A DNA stretch of 64,000 nt from DASUAS01 sp963750045 (GCA_963750045.1 CAVVPD010000002.1:310001-374000); one strand, 5' to 3'; shown: positions 27,482 to 37,388, counted from the first letter of the stretch. Translations and numbers: made by a program. The notes: generated from the sequence alone by a model not told the origin.

Positions 27482-27646
27482 GTGGACGATCAGACGGCAG
27501 CACGATCGAGCTCGTGTGACGAGACCCGGCCCACCCGGCTGCACTACCAGCTGCGGTGTCTCCTGGCCGCCGACCACGACGGCGACCACCGGTGGACCCC
27601 GGAGCTGTTGAGCGCCGACGCGGGCGCGACCGCAGCCACCGGCTGA
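27482..27646 (+). CDS. Possible small Cys/His protein (54 aa)
   Basis: GTG start; the 54-aa product contains LRCLLAADHDGDHRWTPELL. A Cys followed by H-D-G-D-H-R-W recalls short zinc-binding or Cys-containing proteins and tails common in Actinobacteria. It is the only coding candidate in the roughly 430-bp gap between the terminator and the P450 gene. No convincing ribosome-binding site is visible. Coding status uncertain. Confidence 0.3.
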   Translation: MDDQTAARSSSCDETRPTRLHYQLRCLLAADHDGDHRWTPELLSADAGATAATG

Positions 27647-27774
27647 CGTCGCTCAGCCCGTCCGCGGGTGAGCGTCGAAGAAGGCGAGCATCGGTGCGGT
27701 GGCGTCGATCGACCAGGCGCGACGGCGCGCCGCTCTGTTCGTTCAGTGCGCATGAAGACGGCGTTGGGAGTCGT

Positions 27775-27787
27775 CGGTAACCTACCG
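27775..27787. promoter_or_regulatory. Inverted repeat CGGTA-N3-TACCG before P450 gene
   Basis: A short perfect inverted repeat 18 bp upstream of the P450 ATG. It may be an operator, or chance in GC-rich DNA. Confidence 0.28.
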
Positions 27788-27805
27788 GCGACGAAGGGTG
27801 ACACC

Positions 27806-29020
27806 ATGAGCACGCCGATGACACCGCCCCTCCACGATCCGGCGACCTACGCGCGGGGATTCCCCTACGAGGTCTTCCGGGAGCTGCGCGACCTGGACCC
27901 GGTCTCGCACCACGACCATCCCGCGTGGGACGACGGCTATTGGGTCGTGTCGCGCCACGCCGACGTCCAGCGCGTGTCGCGCGACTGGACGGCGTTCCAG
28001 AACGCCCCGAACCCGTTCCTGCCCGACTCGGCCGACACCAACGAGGACGGCACGTCGTTGCTGCTGATCAGCCTCGACCCTCCTGAGCACACCAAGCTGC
28101 GCAAGTTGATCAGCTCCGGCTTCACGCCGCGGCGCATCAACGACCTCGCCGGCCAGGTGAAGGCACGCGTCGATGCCGTGATCGACTCCGTCGCCGATCA
28201 GGGTGAGTGCGATCTCGTGCGCGACGTCGCGCTCTGGCTCCCGTTGCACGCCATCGCCGATCTCGTCGGGGTGCCCGAAGAGGACCGCAAGCAGGTCTTC
28301 GAGTGGACGGAGCTGACATTCGGCTTCGACGCCAGCGTCACGCCCGCGGAACGCCAGGAGGCGGCGCAGGCGATGTTCTCGTACGCCGACGCCATGTGTG
28401 CCGAGCGGCGCGACCACCCGCGCGACGACCTCATGAGCGTGTTGTTGCATGCAGAGGTCGACGGCGAGCGCCTGACCGAGATGCACCTCGCGTTCTTCTT
28501 CCTCCTCCTGCAGAATGCAGGTTCGGAGACCACGCGCAACCTCATCACCACCGGCACGCTCGCGTTGCTCGAGCGCCCCGAACAGCTGCGGCGGCTGCGC
28601 GGCGACCTCTCGCAACTTCCGGTCGCGATCGAAGAGCTCCTACGTCACGCGACGCCGGTCATGTCCTTCACCCGCCAGGCGACGAAGGACACCGAGATCG
28701 CGGGCCAAGCGATCGCCGAGGGCGACCGCGTGCTGATGGTCTACGCCTCCGCCAACCGGGACGAGCGCGTCTTCGACCGGCCCGACGACATCGACATCGC
28801 CCGCGATCCCAACGACCACGTCGCGTTCGGTGCCGGCGGTCCACATTTCTGCCTGGGCTCACACCTCGCCCGCCTCGAGGGCCAACTGATGTTCGAGGCG
28901 ATCCTCACCCGGTTCGAGGGACTCGAGCTCGCCGCCGACCCGGCGATGCTGCCACGCGTCAACTCCAACCTCATCGACGGACTCCACGAGATGCCCGTCC
29001 GGTGGAGCAGCGTGCGCTGA
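27806..29020 (+). CDS. Cytochrome P450
   Basis: 404 aa, soluble bacterial P450 size. Visible motifs: PPEHTKLRKLISSGFTPRRI (C-helix region), I-helix NAGSETTRN, the ExxR motif in EELLRHATPV, and the heme loop FGAGGPHFCLGSHLARLEGQ with the axial Cys. It hydroxylates a hydrophobic substrate using reduced ferredoxin. ATG 27806 has GAAGGGTG upstream; the frame stays open further up but without a start signal. A suitable small ferredoxin is encoded 12 kb away at 40126, not adjacent. No partner reductase is seen. Confidence 0.9.
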   Translation: MSTPMTPPLHDPATYARGFPYEVFRELRDLDPVSHHDHPAWDDGYWVVSRHADVQRVSRDWTAFQNAPNPFLPDSADTNEDGTSLLLISLDPPEHTKLRKLISSGFTPRRINDLAGQVKARVDAVIDSVADQGECDLVRDVALWLPLHAIADLVGVPEEDRKQVFEWTELTFGFDASVTPAERQEAAQAMFSYADAMCAERRDHPRDDLMSVLLHAEVDGERLTEMHLAFFFLLLQNAGSETTRNLITTGTLALLERPEQLRRLRGDLSQLPVAIEELLRHATPVMSFTRQATKDTEIAGQAIAEGDRVLMVYASANRDERVFDRPDDIDIARDPNDHVAFGAGGPHFCLGSHLARLEGQLMFEAILTRFEGLELAADPAMLPRVNSNLIDGLHEMPVRWSSVR

Positions 29021-29170
29021 GACCATCCGGGCGAATGGCATTGGCCATATCGGGTCGGGGAATGCCGGCGCGCCATGACGGAAACGGGGCGCCGGGGGTC
29101 CACCTGAAGGTCCGCGCTCAAGAAGCGGCTGCTTCCGGTCGTAATTGCCGGAATGACGGGAGGTGCTCCG

Positions 29171-29630
29171 ATGGCTCCGTTCACCCGAAGGATTCGCGTA
29201 GATTCCGACCCTGCCCAGTACCTCTGGATGTTCGACCGCGAGACGGGCCTGCCCCGCTGGCCGCTGCTCGTCGACCGGACGGCGATCGCCTTGGCGCGCG
29301 GCGAACCGCAGCAACCGCGTGGCAGCGGTGTTCGTGATCGAGAACCCGCGGGCGTTCGACGGCACCGTACCGGACTTCGCCGAACTGGCGCAGCGCCTGC
29401 TGGCGAAGGTACGTCCCGACGACACAGTGGCGCGTGCGGCCCACCGGACGTTCGTCATCGTCTGCAACGACATCTCACGGGACCAGGATGCGGCAACCGT
29501 CGCTCGGCGTCTCGTCCACAGCTCCGGATTGCAGTGTCAACTCGGCGTGGCCCTCGGCTCGCGTGAGGACTCCGTCGAGTCGCTGCTCGAGCGTGCACTT
29601 CGCGAGGCGGACCAGGTTCTCGCGAGCTGA
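29171..29630 (+). CDS. Solitary degenerate GGDEF-like domain protein (one frameshift)
   Basis: About 153 aa. Opening YLWMFDRETGLPRWPLLVDRTAIALAR matches the first helix and D.xTGL.N-like motif of GGDEF domains. After a frame change near 29315 it reads VAAVFVIENPRAFDG, ELAQRLLAKVRPDDTVAR, TFVIVCNDI and LERALREADQVLA, the remaining GGDEF elements. The active-site GG[D/E]EF loop is replaced by HRTFVIVCND, so it should not make c-di-GMP; it may be a binding or sensing remnant. GGAGG lies before ATG 29171. No fused sensor domain is present. Confidence 0.6.
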
Positions 29631-29676
29631 GCCACTCGATCGGCCCGGTTCGAGAGGGGACGGTTCGTCGACATCC

Positions 29677-30642
29677 TCAGCCCGGCCGATCCGCGAACAC
29701 GCTTGCGAGCAACGGCGTGAAGATGTCGGCCCGTTCCCACTGCAGGAAGTGGCCGGCGCCGGGGATCAGCAGCGGCCCGATGCGGTCGGTGAATGCCCGC
29801 TCGCAGAACCACACGAAGTCTTCACCGACGACGTGGTCGTCGGTCCCGTACAACAGCAGGGTCGGGACGTCGACCGTCCCGCTGACCAGCGGCGGCTCGG
29901 ACATGGGGCGCCCGTGCGCGAGCTGGTACACCGACCACCCGGCACGAAGGCGCGCCTCGTCGGCGAACGGCTCCGTCATGAAGTCGACTTCGGCTCTGCC
30001 AAACGTCCCCGGTGACGCCCACAACCGGCTCTGGTACATGCCGGCGATCCACTGCCGGCGCGCGGCCTCGGTCGGCAGCATCGCCGAGAGCTCGTCAGGG
30101 CGCGCGCCCTGCAGCTCGCGGTAGTCACCGGTCGGCCCGTCACCCAGCGCGCTCAGCGATCCGTAATCGAGCCCGGCGGCCGCGTACTCGTCGAGCGCGG
30201 CGGGCGGGACCGTGTTGAAGAAGCAGAGGCGTTCCACGAAGCCGTGGAACCGGTGCACCATGTCGACGGCGACGACGCCCCCGATGTCGCCACCGGCCAC
30301 CGCGCAACGCTCGTGGCCGAGCACGTCGTGCACGAGGGCGTGCATGTCGCGCGAGTAGACGGCGAGGTCGTACTCGTCGTCGGGCGAGAGGTCGCTGTCG
30401 CCGAATCCGCGCAGGTCCGGGACGATCACCTCGAACCCGGCGGCGGCGAGCGGCGCGATGTTGCGCCACCAGATGCGCTTCGTTTCCGGGTACCCGTGCA
30501 GGAGCAGCAGCGGATGACCGCCGACGCCCTCGCGCACGTAGGCGAGGGCGAGCTCGTCGCGCACCACCGAACGGTGGACCCTGAACGCGTCGGGCGCCGG
30601 AATGTCCGGTTGTGCCGGTCGGTGCCGTGGGTCGTAGGTCAC
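29677..30642 (-). CDS. Alpha/beta hydrolase (epoxide hydrolase/haloacetate dehalogenase type)
   Basis: 321 aa, intact. Oxyanion motif LLLLHGYPETKRIW, then LRGFGDSD, nucleophile elbow VAGGDIGGVVAVD (Asp nucleophile, as in epoxide hydrolases and dehalogenases), acid LLYGTDDHVV and base GAGHFLQWE. Likely opens an epoxide or removes a halogen by an Asp-ester intermediate. The GTG start at 30642 lies 8 nt after the upstream stop. Last gene of the long minus operon that begins at 34391. Confidence 0.82.
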   Translation of the reverse strand: MTYDPRHRPAQPDIPAPDAFRVHRSVVRDELALAYVREGVGGHPLLLLHGYPETKRIWWRNIAPLAAAGFEVIVPDLRGFGDSDLSPDDEYDLAVYSRDMHALVHDVLGHERCAVAGGDIGGVVAVDMVHRFHGFVERLCFFNTVPPAALDEYAAAGLDYGSLSALGDGPTGDYRELQGARPDELSAMLPTEAARRQWIAGMYQSRLWASPGTFGRAEVDFMTEPFADEARLRAGWSVYQLAHGRPMSEPPLVSGTVDVPTLLLYGTDDHVVGEDFVWFCERAFTDRIGPLLIPGAGHFLQWERADIFTPLLASVFADRPG

Positions 30643-30649
30643 GCGCCGG

Positions 30650-31096
30650 TCATGCCAGTTCGACGTCGCGTCGCAGCCGCGTGAGCACGAGCGTCTTGAT
30701 CAGCCATGTGCCGCCGACGAGCTCGTACGTCTCGGTGTAGTGGCCCCAGCCGGTCATGCTCTTCATTCCGAGCGGCGAACCCTCGGGCATCTGCAGGAAG
30801 TCTTGCATCGCCCAGACCCCGCTCGCGGTTGTGGAGGAGGTGATCTCGATCTCGGGCATGTGCCCGTGGTGCACCGTGACGACGGGACCGACCGAGCCCT
30901 CGACGAACTGGCGGATGTTCGCGTTCCCGTGCACCACGTCGAGGTCGGGTGCCTCCTGGGTGGTGTCCAGGGTCGCGTCGGTCGCGAACACCGCCTGGAA
31001 GCCGTCCCAGTCCTTGGTGTCCATGCAGCGGAAGTAGCGCGCCTTCAGCTTCTTGATCTGCTCGATTGCCTGCAGCTTCTCGAGAGGGTCCACCAC
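30650..31096 (-). CDS. SnoaL-like / NTF2-fold protein
   Basis: 148 aa. The cone-shaped NTF2-like fold is suggested by LEKLQAIEQIKKLKARYFRCMDTKDWDGF, the first helices of the SnoaL_4 group, followed by DATLDTTQ, VTVHHGHMPEIEI and WGHYTETYELVGGTWLIKTLVL. Such proteins are isomerases, dehydratases or small ligand binders; none can be chosen here. The GTG start at 31096 has AAGGAG 6-7 nt upstream. In an operon after an SDR and before a hydrolase. Confidence 0.75.
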   Translation of the reverse strand: MVDPLEKLQAIEQIKKLKARYFRCMDTKDWDGFQAVFATDATLDTTQEAPDLDVVHGNANIRQFVEGSVGPVVTVHHGHMPEIEITSSTTASGVWAMQDFLQMPEGSPLGMKSMTGWGHYTETYELVGGTWLIKTLVLTRLRRDVELA

Positions 31097-31106
31097 GGTT
31101 GCTCCT

Positions 31107-31898
31107 TCAGGGTTTCCAGGGCGACGGCCAGTCGTCGCTACGAAGCTGGGCGTCCATGCCGCCATCGCAGAACAGGACCGATCCGCAGAAGAAGCGGGCG
31201 TCCGGCCCGAGCAGGTACTGCAGCAACGCCGCGATCTCCTCCGGCCGGCCGTTGCGGCCGATCGGCGCCTGGAAGGCGGCGATCATCGGACCGATCGTCG
31301 GGTCGTCGAGGCCCTCCTGGAGCAGCGGCGTGTCCACCGCACCAGGCGCGACCGCGTTCAGCGTGATGCCCGCGCCCGCCCACTCGGGCTTCACCGCCTG
31401 GCGCCGCACCCACCACGCGAGCGCGGTCTTGGTGACCGGGTATGTGCTCACCGACTCGCCGTCGCCGGCCCGGGCCTTGGCGGCCTCCTCATCGCCCGCG
31501 AGACACGCGGCGATCAACGACTCGTCGATCCCCGGTGCACACGTCGTGGAGTTGGAGCTGATCGCCACTGCGGCGGGCTCGGTCCCCTCGGCGAGCAACG
31601 GGCGCAGCCCCGTGAGCATCTCGACCGTGCCGAAGTAGTTCACGGCGACCAGCAACGACGCCGGGCGGTCGGGGAGGCCGTTCAACCCCGCGCACGTCAC
31701 GAGCCCGTCGAGCGCACCACCCGACCGTTCCTCGACGCGCGCGATCGCCTCGGCACGGCCGCCGGGCGTGGCGAGGTCGGCCTGCACTTCGGCGTTCTTC
31801 ACGTCGACACCGATGACGCGGTCTCCCGCCGCGGTGAGCCGTTCGGTGAGCGCGGCCCCCATCCCGGAGCCCGAGCCGGTGACCGCGATGGTCCTCAC
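31107..31898 (-). CDS. Short-chain dehydrogenase/reductase
   Basis: 263 aa, intact. TGSGSGMGAAL nucleotide motif at the N-terminus, GVDVKNAEV (acidic residue favouring NAD), CAGLNG, AISSNSTTCAPG with the catalytic Ser, and STYPVTKTALAWW with Tyr-Lys, then NAVAPGAVDTPLL. This arrangement, with an insert between Ser and Tyr, resembles 3-alpha-hydroxysteroid dehydrogenase-type SDRs. The GTG start overlaps the ACAD stop (GTGA). Confidence 0.82.
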   Translation of the reverse strand: MRTIAVTGSGSGMGAALTERLTAAGDRVIGVDVKNAEVQADLATPGGRAEAIARVEERSGGALDGLVTCAGLNGLPDRPASLLVAVNYFGTVEMLTGLRPLLAEGTEPAAVAISSNSTTCAPGIDESLIAACLAGDEEAAKARAGDGESVSTYPVTKTALAWWVRRQAVKPEWAGAGITLNAVAPGAVDTPLLQEGLDDPTIGPMIAAFQAPIGRNGRPEEIAALLQYLLGPDARFFCGSVLFCDGGMDAQLRSDDWPSPWKP

Positions 31899-33116
31899 GG
31901 CTTCACCAGGTCACGCCACGGGACGTCTTTGTCGCTCGTCGGTTCTCGCGGCAGCCCGAGCGCGCGCTCTCCGATCACGTTGCGTTGCACCTCATCGGTA
32001 CCACCGCCGATCCGACTCGCCCACTGGCTGAGAAATTGATCCTGCCACCGAGCGTCGTCGGGCGCGTCGCCCCCCCAGAGCGTCGCGCTCGGACCGAGGA
32101 GGCTCATGACGAGGTCGCCGGTCTTCGCCAGGTGCCGCGAGTAGGCGAGCTTGAGCACGGACGCCTCCGGCCCCGGCATCTGACCCTTGCTCATCGCGGT
32201 GCGCAAGCGGAAGCCCATGTACTTGATCACGCCGGCGCGAACGACCGTGTCGGCCAGCTGCTGGCGGACGACCGGGTCGTTGCCGAGCCCCATCCGCTGG
32301 GCGAGGGCGATGATGTCGGCGAGCTGGCGACCGCCCTGCGCGCCACCGATCATGGCCCGCTCGTTGCCCAGCGTCGTCTGCGCGACCCGCCAGCCGTTGT
32401 TCACATCGCCGAGCACGTTCTCCGCCGGGATGCGGACGTCGGTGAGGAACACCTCGTTGAAGTGCGCGACCCCGGTGATCTGCACCAGCGGGCGCACGTC
32501 GACGCCCGGGGTCTTCATGTCGACGATGAAGTACGTGATGCCGCGATGCTTCGGCACGTCGGGGTCGGTACGCGCGAGCAGGATGCCGTAGTCCGCGAAT
32601 TGGGCGAAGCTGTTCCACACCTTCTGACCGTTGACGACGTACTCGTCGCCGTCGAGCACGGCGCGGGTGCCGAGCGACGCGAGATCGGAGCCGGCGCCCG
32701 GCTCGCTGTAGAGCTGGCACCAGAGCTCGTCGCCCCGGAGGATCGCGTCGATGTGCTCCTTCTTCTGCTGTTCGGTGCCGTGCGCGATCAGGGTCGGCAC
32801 GACCATCGACACCGCCACCGAGAACGCCCCGACGGAGACGTCGAACTGAGCCTGCTCCTCGTTGAAGATGGCCTGCTGCATCCCCGAGCCACCGCGCCCG
32901 CCGTACTCCTTCGGCAGCGTGATGCCGGCCCAGCCGTTGTCGTAGAGGGTGCGCTGCCATGCGCGGCGACCGGTCCATGTGCTCCTGGAGCCCCGACGCC
33001 CCGTAGCTGCCCTGGGGCGATGCCGCGTCGTCGTCGAGCCGCGTCGCGTGCTGCTCGAGCCACCCCTTCGCCTCCGCCCGGAACGCCGCCTCTTCCGGCG
33101 AGTCGCCGATTTCCAT
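31895..33116 (-). CDS. Acyl-CoA dehydrogenase (one frameshift)
   Basis: About 406 aa when repaired. N-terminus MEIGDSPEEAAFRAEAKGWL, frame change near 32970, then LPKEYGGRGGSGMQQAIFNEE, LYSEPGAGSDLASLGTRA, NGQKVWNSFAQFADYGILLA and the C-terminal IGGGTDEVQRNVIGERALGLP. Typical ACAD with the Glu/Gly-rich C-terminal block, probably for a bulky acyl chain (the actinobacterial FadE type; inferred). AAAGGA lies before ATG 33116, and palindrome site 2 sits 12 bp upstream of the start, suggesting direct repression. Confidence 0.86.
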
Positions 33117-33127
33117 GTCGGTCCTTT

Positions 33128-33142
33128 CTGACGAACCGTCAG
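33128..33142. promoter_or_regulatory. Operator CTGACGAACCGTCAG, site 2
   Basis: 15-bp palindrome matching site 1 at 13 of 15 bases. It lies in the 52-bp gap between two minus-strand genes, just ahead of the ACAD start. An operator in mid-cluster implies an internal promoter for ACAD-SDR-SnoaL-hydrolase. Confidence 0.68.
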
Positions 33143-33168
33143 ATCGTAGCGGCGGCCCGAAACCCCGC

Positions 33169-33895
33169 TCAGGCGATCGTCTGCGGCAACCAGCTGGCGC
33201 GGATCGCTCCGGCGAAGCGGTAGTCGAACGGCACGATGAGCCGGAACGGCGCGTCGAGCACGACGTCGGTACCGGCGCCGTACGGAGCGGCCGCGCGCGC
33301 GGCGAGCGTCGCCGCGGCCGGGTCGCCCTCGAGGAGGTAGACGTCGCAGTCGAGGGTCCCGTCGGTGATCGACCGGTGGCCGAGCACCGCGTGCACGCCG
33401 TCGACACCGACGGCGGCGGCGGCGACGGCGTCGCGCGGCTTCGTCGTCACCGCCGTGGCGAAGCACGATCCGGATCGAAGTGTGCTGGATGTGCGGGATG
33501 TCGTCGCGGTCGGCCTGCAGCGCCGGATCGGCGACGCCCCAGCTCCAGGTCATGGCATCGCCTGCGCGCACGATCTTCTTCTCGGGCGCGAACATCCGAC
33601 CGGCCGCCTCGAGCTTGTCCCGGTAGGTGGTCATGTCCGCGAGCACCTGCGCCGGGTCGCCCGCGAGCGTGTACACCGTCACGTGCACGCCGCGACCTTC
33701 GGCAAAGCCGTCGAGGCGTTCGGCGGGCTCGCGCACCTCGTGCAGGTCCGGCGGCGCGACATAGCGCTTGCCGGTCATGATCCCCGGCAGGGCGATGTTG
33801 GGGGGCAGGTGCTCGAGGTCGTACCAACGGTTCCACGCCTCGACCGCGTCGGCATCGCAGTCGACCGACGCGAAGATGATCCCGGTGACGTCCAC
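33169..33895 (-). CDS. Conserved protein with NRWYxxEH motif (one frameshift)
   Basis: About 242 aa when repaired. N-terminus MDVTGIIFASVDCDADAVEAW followed by NRWYDLEHLPPNIALPG, an EthD/ABM-like dimeric barrel pattern; then LADMTTYRDKLEAAGRMFAP. The frame changes near 33455, and the second half has GVHAVLGHRSITDGTLDCDVYLLEG. Its function is unknown. It shares its motif with the gene at 26567. GTG start 33895, 7 nt after the upstream stop. Confidence 0.55.
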
Positions 33896-33902
33896 GGCCG
33901 AC

Positions 33903-34391
33903 TCAGGCAGGGCGGAGCTCGACGAGGCGCACGAGCGGGATCTGGCGCTCGGTCCGACTCTGATAGTCGTCGTACCACGGCCGGTCGGCGTTGAGCGCGG
34001 TCCACGTCTCGGCGTAGTCGGCGCCGTCGAGCACCTGCGCGTCGGCCCAGAACAACCCGCCTTGCACCCGGATCTTCACCTCGGGGTTGGCGTCGCGGTC
34101 GGAGAGGTTGAAGTACCACGACGGATGCTCGGGAGCACCCGAGAACGACGCCACGATCACGCGGTGACCGTCGCGGTCGACCCAGTACGGGAGCGCGACC
34201 TTGTGCTCGTTGCCGCTCCGGCGACCGATGGTGTGCAGCACCACGTGATGCATCCCGGCGATGCACCAGACGTCGTCGGCGTCGGACGACTCCATGTACT
34301 CCACATGACCACGGCTGATCGCGGGGATCTCCTCGCGGGGCGGCTCGTCGAACGGCTCGCTCTTCTGGGACTCGGGCTGAGCTTCGGGCAT
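33903..34391 (-). CDS. Deazaflavin (F420)-dependent nitroreductase-family protein
   Basis: 162 aa. The core LHTIGRRSGNEHKVALPYW, VASFSGAPEHPSWYFNLSDR, NPEVKIRVQGG and the end block with DRPWYDDYQSRTERQIPLV form the split-barrel of Ddn-like, F420-binding reductases of Actinobacteria. The Arg-x-Ser-Gly loop and the P-x-W-x-x-N element are the usual cofactor contacts. It would reduce an activated double bond or quinone. First gene of the minus operon 34391-29677. Confidence 0.8.
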   Translation of the reverse strand: MPEAQPESQKSEPFDEPPREEIPAISRGHVEYMESSDADDVWCIAGMHHVVLHTIGRRSGNEHKVALPYWVDRDGHRVIVASFSGAPEHPSWYFNLSDRDANPEVKIRVQGGLFWADAQVLDGADYAETWTALNADRPWYDDYQSRTERQIPLVRLVELRPA

Positions 34392-34534
34392 GCGCGAAAC
34401 CTACCCCACCGCGCGGACGGGCGATCTCGGCTCCCGCGCCCATCGCGGCCGATCCCGCGCGGACGCGCCTCCATGACCTAGTGACTACTATGCTCCCGGC
34501 GATGGGGATCCCCGCGCGCAAGGAGCAGGTCGCC

Positions 34535-34922
34535 ATGAGCAACCTCGACACCCGCGCGTGAGATGTTCGCCTGCTTCTCGGCCGGCGACAAGGACGGACA
34601 GCTGCGCCGCTGCAGCGACGACGTCGTCTACGAAGCGCCGTACTACGCGGGCCTCGTGCGGCGCGGGAAGGCCGAGCTCGCGGCCATGCTGGACGCCGTG
34701 GAAGAACGCTTCGACTCGATCTCCTACGTGGTGGCCGACGAGTTCCCCACGGTCGACCCCGATCTCGTGATCGTCGAGGTGCACGGCGACAACCGCGTGC
34801 GCGGGACCACGCGGCGGTACCAGAACCTCTACATCATGTTCCTGTACTTCCGCGACGGCCTGGTGTATCGCTGGCGCGAGTTCTCCAACCCGGATGCCTA
34901 CCGAACGGCGGTGTCGCGATGA
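34535..34922 (+). CDS. NTF2/SnoaL-like small protein (one frameshift)
   Basis: About 129 aa. AAGGAG lies 8 nt before ATG 34535 (MSNLDTR), but the frame closes after eight codons. A one-base shift near 34556 continues with EMFACFSAGDKDGQLRRCSDDVVYEAPYY, FDSISYVVADEFP and LYIMFLYFRDGLVYRWREFSNPDAY, a clear SnoaL-like fold. The stop overlaps the CoA transferase ATG (ATGA). The role is probably as a small isomerase or accessory of the CoA-transferase step (inferred). Confidence 0.7.
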
Positions 34923-37388
34923 CCGGTGTCCTCGACGGAATCGAGGTCCTCGACCTCTCATGGGGCATCGGGGGGCCGATGACCGGCATGCTGCTGGCCG
35001 ACCACGGCGCCCGGGTCACCAAGATCGAGCCGCCCGGCGGCGACCCGACCCGCGCCTTCTCGGGTGCCCGGGTCTGGCACCGCGGCAAGCGCAGCGCGGT
35101 CCTCGACCTCCACGACACGACCGATCGCGATCGGCTCGTCGCGCTGGCGACCCGCGCCGACGTGCTGGTCGAGAGCTACTCACCCGGCACCACCACCGAG
35201 TTGGGGATCGACTTCGACACCTTGCACGCGCTCAACCCGCGCCTCGTCTACTGCTCGATCACCGCCTACGGCGACGACGGCCGCCACTCCAGCCGGCCCG
35301 GCTACGACGCGCTGGTCGCGGCCCGCACCGGTCACCAATGGGAGAGCCGGGGGGTCCCCGGCGGGACCATCGCTCGCCTCGCCGGCGTACCGCCCGCATT
35401 CCCCGACCTCGTCGTCCCCGACGACTGTTGGGTCGGTGCGCCCCGCCCGGGCCCCCTGTTCTCCGGCGTGCCGTGGGTGAGCGTCGCTGCGTGCTACCTG
35501 GCGACGCTGGTGATCAGTGCTGCGTTGCGCGTGCGGGAGCAGACCGGACGGGGCCAGCACGTCTCGACCTCCCTGATGCAGGGGGTGCTCGCGACGACGC
35601 TCTGCGGCCTGGCAGACGCGTCGAGCACGCGCAGACCGAGAACTTCCAGAGCTGGATCAGCGATCCACGTGCGCCCAAAGGGGTATTCCGCTGCGCGGAC
35701 GGCCGCTGGATCCACCAATGGGTGCCACTGCCCGGACTTCGTCACCGGCGCTGTCGGCGGGCGACCGCCTGCAGCGCACCGAGAAGATGACCCGCCGCGG
35801 GAGGCGACGATCGGATCGGCATGGACGTCAACGAGATGCTGCTGCTCCACCACTACCAACCCGATCATGGCGGCCGCCTTCGCCAAGTTCCCGTCCGAGC
35901 CGTGGGTCGCGCTCGGCGCGGAAGTCGGTGTGCCGGTCCAGCCACTGCGCTCACCGGAAGAGGCGCTGCTCGACCCGGCGTTCGTGGCCGACGGCTGCGT
36001 CATCGAGGTGACGGATCCGGAGCAGGGCGGCGTGCGCCAGGTCGGGCGGGTGTACGAGCTGCACGCGTGCCCCACCGACACACCCGCCGCGCCGGCCGTC
36101 CGTCGGCACCCACACCGAGACGGTTGCAGCCGAGGCCGACACGTCCTGGGTGGCTCGGCGGCGCCGGCGGCGCCGGCGGGCCCGGACGCACCGACGTCGC
36201 CGTTGGCCGGCATCCGCGTGCTCGACCTCGGCCTGGCGGTCGCCGGACCGTGGGGCACCATGATGCTCGCCGACCTCGGGGCCGACGTCATCAAGGTCAA
36301 CCCGTTGCACGACGGCTACTGGATGAGCACGCACATCGCGATGTGCGTGCAACCGCGGCAAGCGCAGCATCGCGATCAACCTGAAGGACCCCGAACGGCA
36401 TGGCGCATCCTGCGCCGCCTCGTCGAGACGGCCGACGTCGTGCAGCACAACATGCGCTACGACGCGGCCGTCCGCCTCGGCGTCGACTACGAGGCCTCCG
36501 AAGCAGATCAAGCCCGACCTCATCTACTGCCACACGCGAGGCTTCGAGAAGAGCGACGCGCGAGCTGCTGCCCGGCAACGACCAGACCGGCGCCGCGCTC
36601 GCGGGCCCCGACTGGCTCGACGGCGGCCTCGACCACGACGGCACCCGCTCTGGCCGGTCATCTCGCTCGGCGACACCGGCAACGGCTTCCTCTCCGCGAT
36701 CGCCATCGTGCAGGCGCTCTACCACCGCGACCGCACCGGCGAGGGCCAGTTCGTCGACACGTCGATCATCTACGCGCAGCTGCTCAACGCGTCGATCGGC
36801 GTGGAGCGCACGCCGACGGCAGCGCAACGGCGACCGTCCGGAGGTCGACCAGATGCAGCTCGGCTGGCACGCGTTGCTACCGCCTCTACGAGGCGGTCGA
36901 CGGCTGGCTGTGCGTGACCGCGAGCGAGTGACCGCACTGAGCAGTCGCTCTGCCGGCGCTCGGGCGTGAGACCTCGCCGTCGACGCGAGCCGTCACCGCG
37001 GCCGCCCGCAAGGTCAACGACGACGACTCGAGCCGCCTCGAGGCGACCTCGCAGCAGACGGCCGCCGAGTGGTTCGCCGCCCTCGACGCGGCCGGGGTGC
37101 CGTGCGAGGTGTCGTCGCCCGACTTCGTCCTCGAGCTCTTCGACGACCCCGAGATCCTGAGGCAGGGCTGGGTGGCGAAGTACCGAGCACCCGACCGTCG
37201 GGAAATGGACGGTTCGGGCCTCCTGTTCGACATCTCGGAGACCCCGGGCATCGTGCAGGGCCCGCCGCTCGTCGCCCGGCCAGGACACGAGCGACGATCC
37301 TCGAGCGAGATCGGCTTCGACGACCGACCGGATCGACAAGCTCGTGGAAGAGAAGGTCGGCTCGCACCAGCGAGCTGGAGCGGCGTGA
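34919..37388 (+). CDS. Double-length CaiB/BaiF CoA transferase (many frameshifts)
   Basis: About 820 aa when repaired; two complete family III CoA transferase domains in one chain. Domain 1: IEVLDLSWGIGGPMTGMLLADHG, WHRGKRSAVLDL, VESYSPGTTTELGIDF. Domain 2 from about 36190: LAGIRVLDLGLAVAGPWGTMMLADLG, VVQHNMRYDAAVRLGVDY, LGDTGNGFLSAIAIVQALYHRDRTGEGQ, DGWLCVTA. The end reads CEVSSPDFVLELFDDPEIL and GIVQGPPL. At least seven indels interrupt it between 35.6 and 37.4 kb, the densest cluster in the window, yet homology continues in order. Natural fusions of two CaiB units are known. Coupled to the NTF2 gene. Confidence 0.72.
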
